Positions 63,669 through 64,000 of a stretch of DNA of 64,000 nt are shown piece after piece. Position numbers and translations under genes: made by a program. The DNA comes from Saccharibacillus endophyticus. GTDB lineage: Bacteria; Bacillota; Bacilli; Paenibacillales; Paenibacillaceae. The notes beneath the pieces were generated by a model. It was given only the letters and a program-made list of their open reading frames with translations, did not search any database and had not been told where the DNA came from. Every line of letters begins with the position of its first letter. Position 1 is the first letter of the stretch. The DNA lies in contig NZ_JAAZWE010000002.1 in NCBI RefSeq assembly GCF_013185185.1, positions 623,595 through 687,594 of the forward strand, in the 5' to 3' direction.

Positions 63669-63785
63669 TGGGAGGGGAACGATTGCGCGGCGCCGGGAGC
63701 GTGTTTCGACCTGCGCTTCGTTGTGCTTCCCAAGTACAAAGGCGCTTCGGTTCGAAACACGCTCCCGGCTGGGGGAATCGGAGAG
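63669..63785. repeat. Palindromic element G, distant relative of the mosaic family
   Basis: CCGGGAGCGTGTTTCGA and TCGAAACACGCTCCCGG form a perfect 17-bp stem around CCTGCGCTTCGTTGTGCTTCCCAAGTACAAAGGCGCTTCGG. GGGGAACGATT / AATCGGAGAG lie outside. The ACAAAGGCG stretch and overall layout recall the mosaic repeats, but the ends differ. Confidence 0.7.
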
Positions 63786-63927
63786 AAAGATGGGTAATAA
63801 AAAGAAAAGAGCGACAAAGCAAAAGCGATAAAGGACAGGAATAAAAGATTGGAACGAAAAGTGGTTCAAGTTGAATAGCGGCAGAATTTTTATAGGTGAA
63901 AATACGATCGGTCAAGGAGGAAAAAAT

Positions 63928-64000
63928 ATGTTACATACGCTAAAATTGTCGACATCGAAACGGGACGAGATTGTGGACATTACGCCGCAGGTGCGGGAAG
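63928..64000 (+). CDS. yjbQ: YjbQ-like protein (secondary thiamine-phosphate synthase/UPF0047 family), partial at right edge
   Basis: Only 24 codons are in the window: MLHTLKLSTSKRDEIVDITP and QVRE, which matches the N-terminus of the YjbQ/UPF0047 family. The ribosome binding site AAGGAGG lies 8 bases before the ATG. It is divergent from the sulfate operon with palindromic element G between them. Function in this organism cannot be judged from the fragment. Confidence 0.6.
   Translation, partial: MLHTLKLSTSKRDEIVDITPQVRE

Overview
The window looks like chromosomal DNA of a Paenibacillaceae-type Firmicute (Paenibacillus or a close relative). The evidence is moderately high GC, strong AAGGAGG-type ribosome binding sites, frequent GTG/TTG starts, and Firmicute-style RNA control: a T-box on the ilv operon, an L20 leader on infC-rpmI-rplT, and cobalamin and preQ1 riboswitches. 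Genes such as ytqA-ytqB, ugtP, lplJ and a nupNOPQ-like transporter point the same way. I see no tRNA, rRNA, prophage, complete insertion sequence or CRISPR array.

Layout. 1-6.4 kb: a GGCTG pentamer array, then the branched-chain amino acid operon ilvB-ilvH-ilvC-leuA (minus strand) behind a T-box with a likely leucine specifier. 6.5-11.5 kb: BMP-type nucleoside ABC transporter. 11.7-13.1 kb: infC-rpmI-rplT. 13.1-17 kb: envelope genes (GT2 glycosyltransferase with a structured leader, PAP2 phosphatase, UgtP-like glycolipid synthase). 17.3-24 kb: tRNA modification (trmB, ytqA, ytqB), an alpha/beta hydrolase and recQ. 24.4-32.3 kb: mixed metabolism, with an RluA-like protein lacking the catalytic Asp, a three-gene cluster of uncertain role, a decayed ABC permease, an oxidoreductase and ApbE. 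32.3-38.2 kb: a cyclic-nucleotide phosphodiesterase/5'-nucleotidase and a PhnD-PhnC-PhnE-PhnE transporter. 38.9-42 kb: an AAA ATPase coupled to a frameshifted rtcB, preceded by a 29-codon ORF and a terminator. 42-48.5 kb: M24 peptidase, Dabb protein, preQ1-controlled queuosine-precursor transporter, cystine transporter and chemoreceptor. 48.6-52.2 kb: cobalamin-riboswitch-controlled btuFCD. 52.4-59.1 kb: lplJ, a HAD phosphatase, two proteins of unknown function, a GH88 hydrolase whose N-terminus copies its small neighbour, and an MBL hydrolase. 59.6-63.6 kb: sulfate ABC operon cysT-cysW-cysA-sbp. The start of a yjbQ-like gene lies at the right edge.

The most unusual content is between the genes. 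Two families of dispersed palindromic elements recur. The first is a mosaic family of about 100-160 bp with GGGAGAAATTC-type ends and a TTCAAAGGCG signature. It has eight clear copies plus one distant relative, and interchangeable nested inner hairpins. The second is a hairpin family of three copies with a GGTTTACGT...ACGTAACCTTAC core; each copy sits between a different pair of complementary flanking arms, and one copy lies inside a longer terminator-like palindrome. Both families show compensatory changes that keep base pairing. I cannot assign either to a known family, and they are the best candidates here for something undescribed. Next in interest are the small-ORF/attenuator leader of the rtcB-AAA unit and the three-way-junction leader before the GT2 gene.
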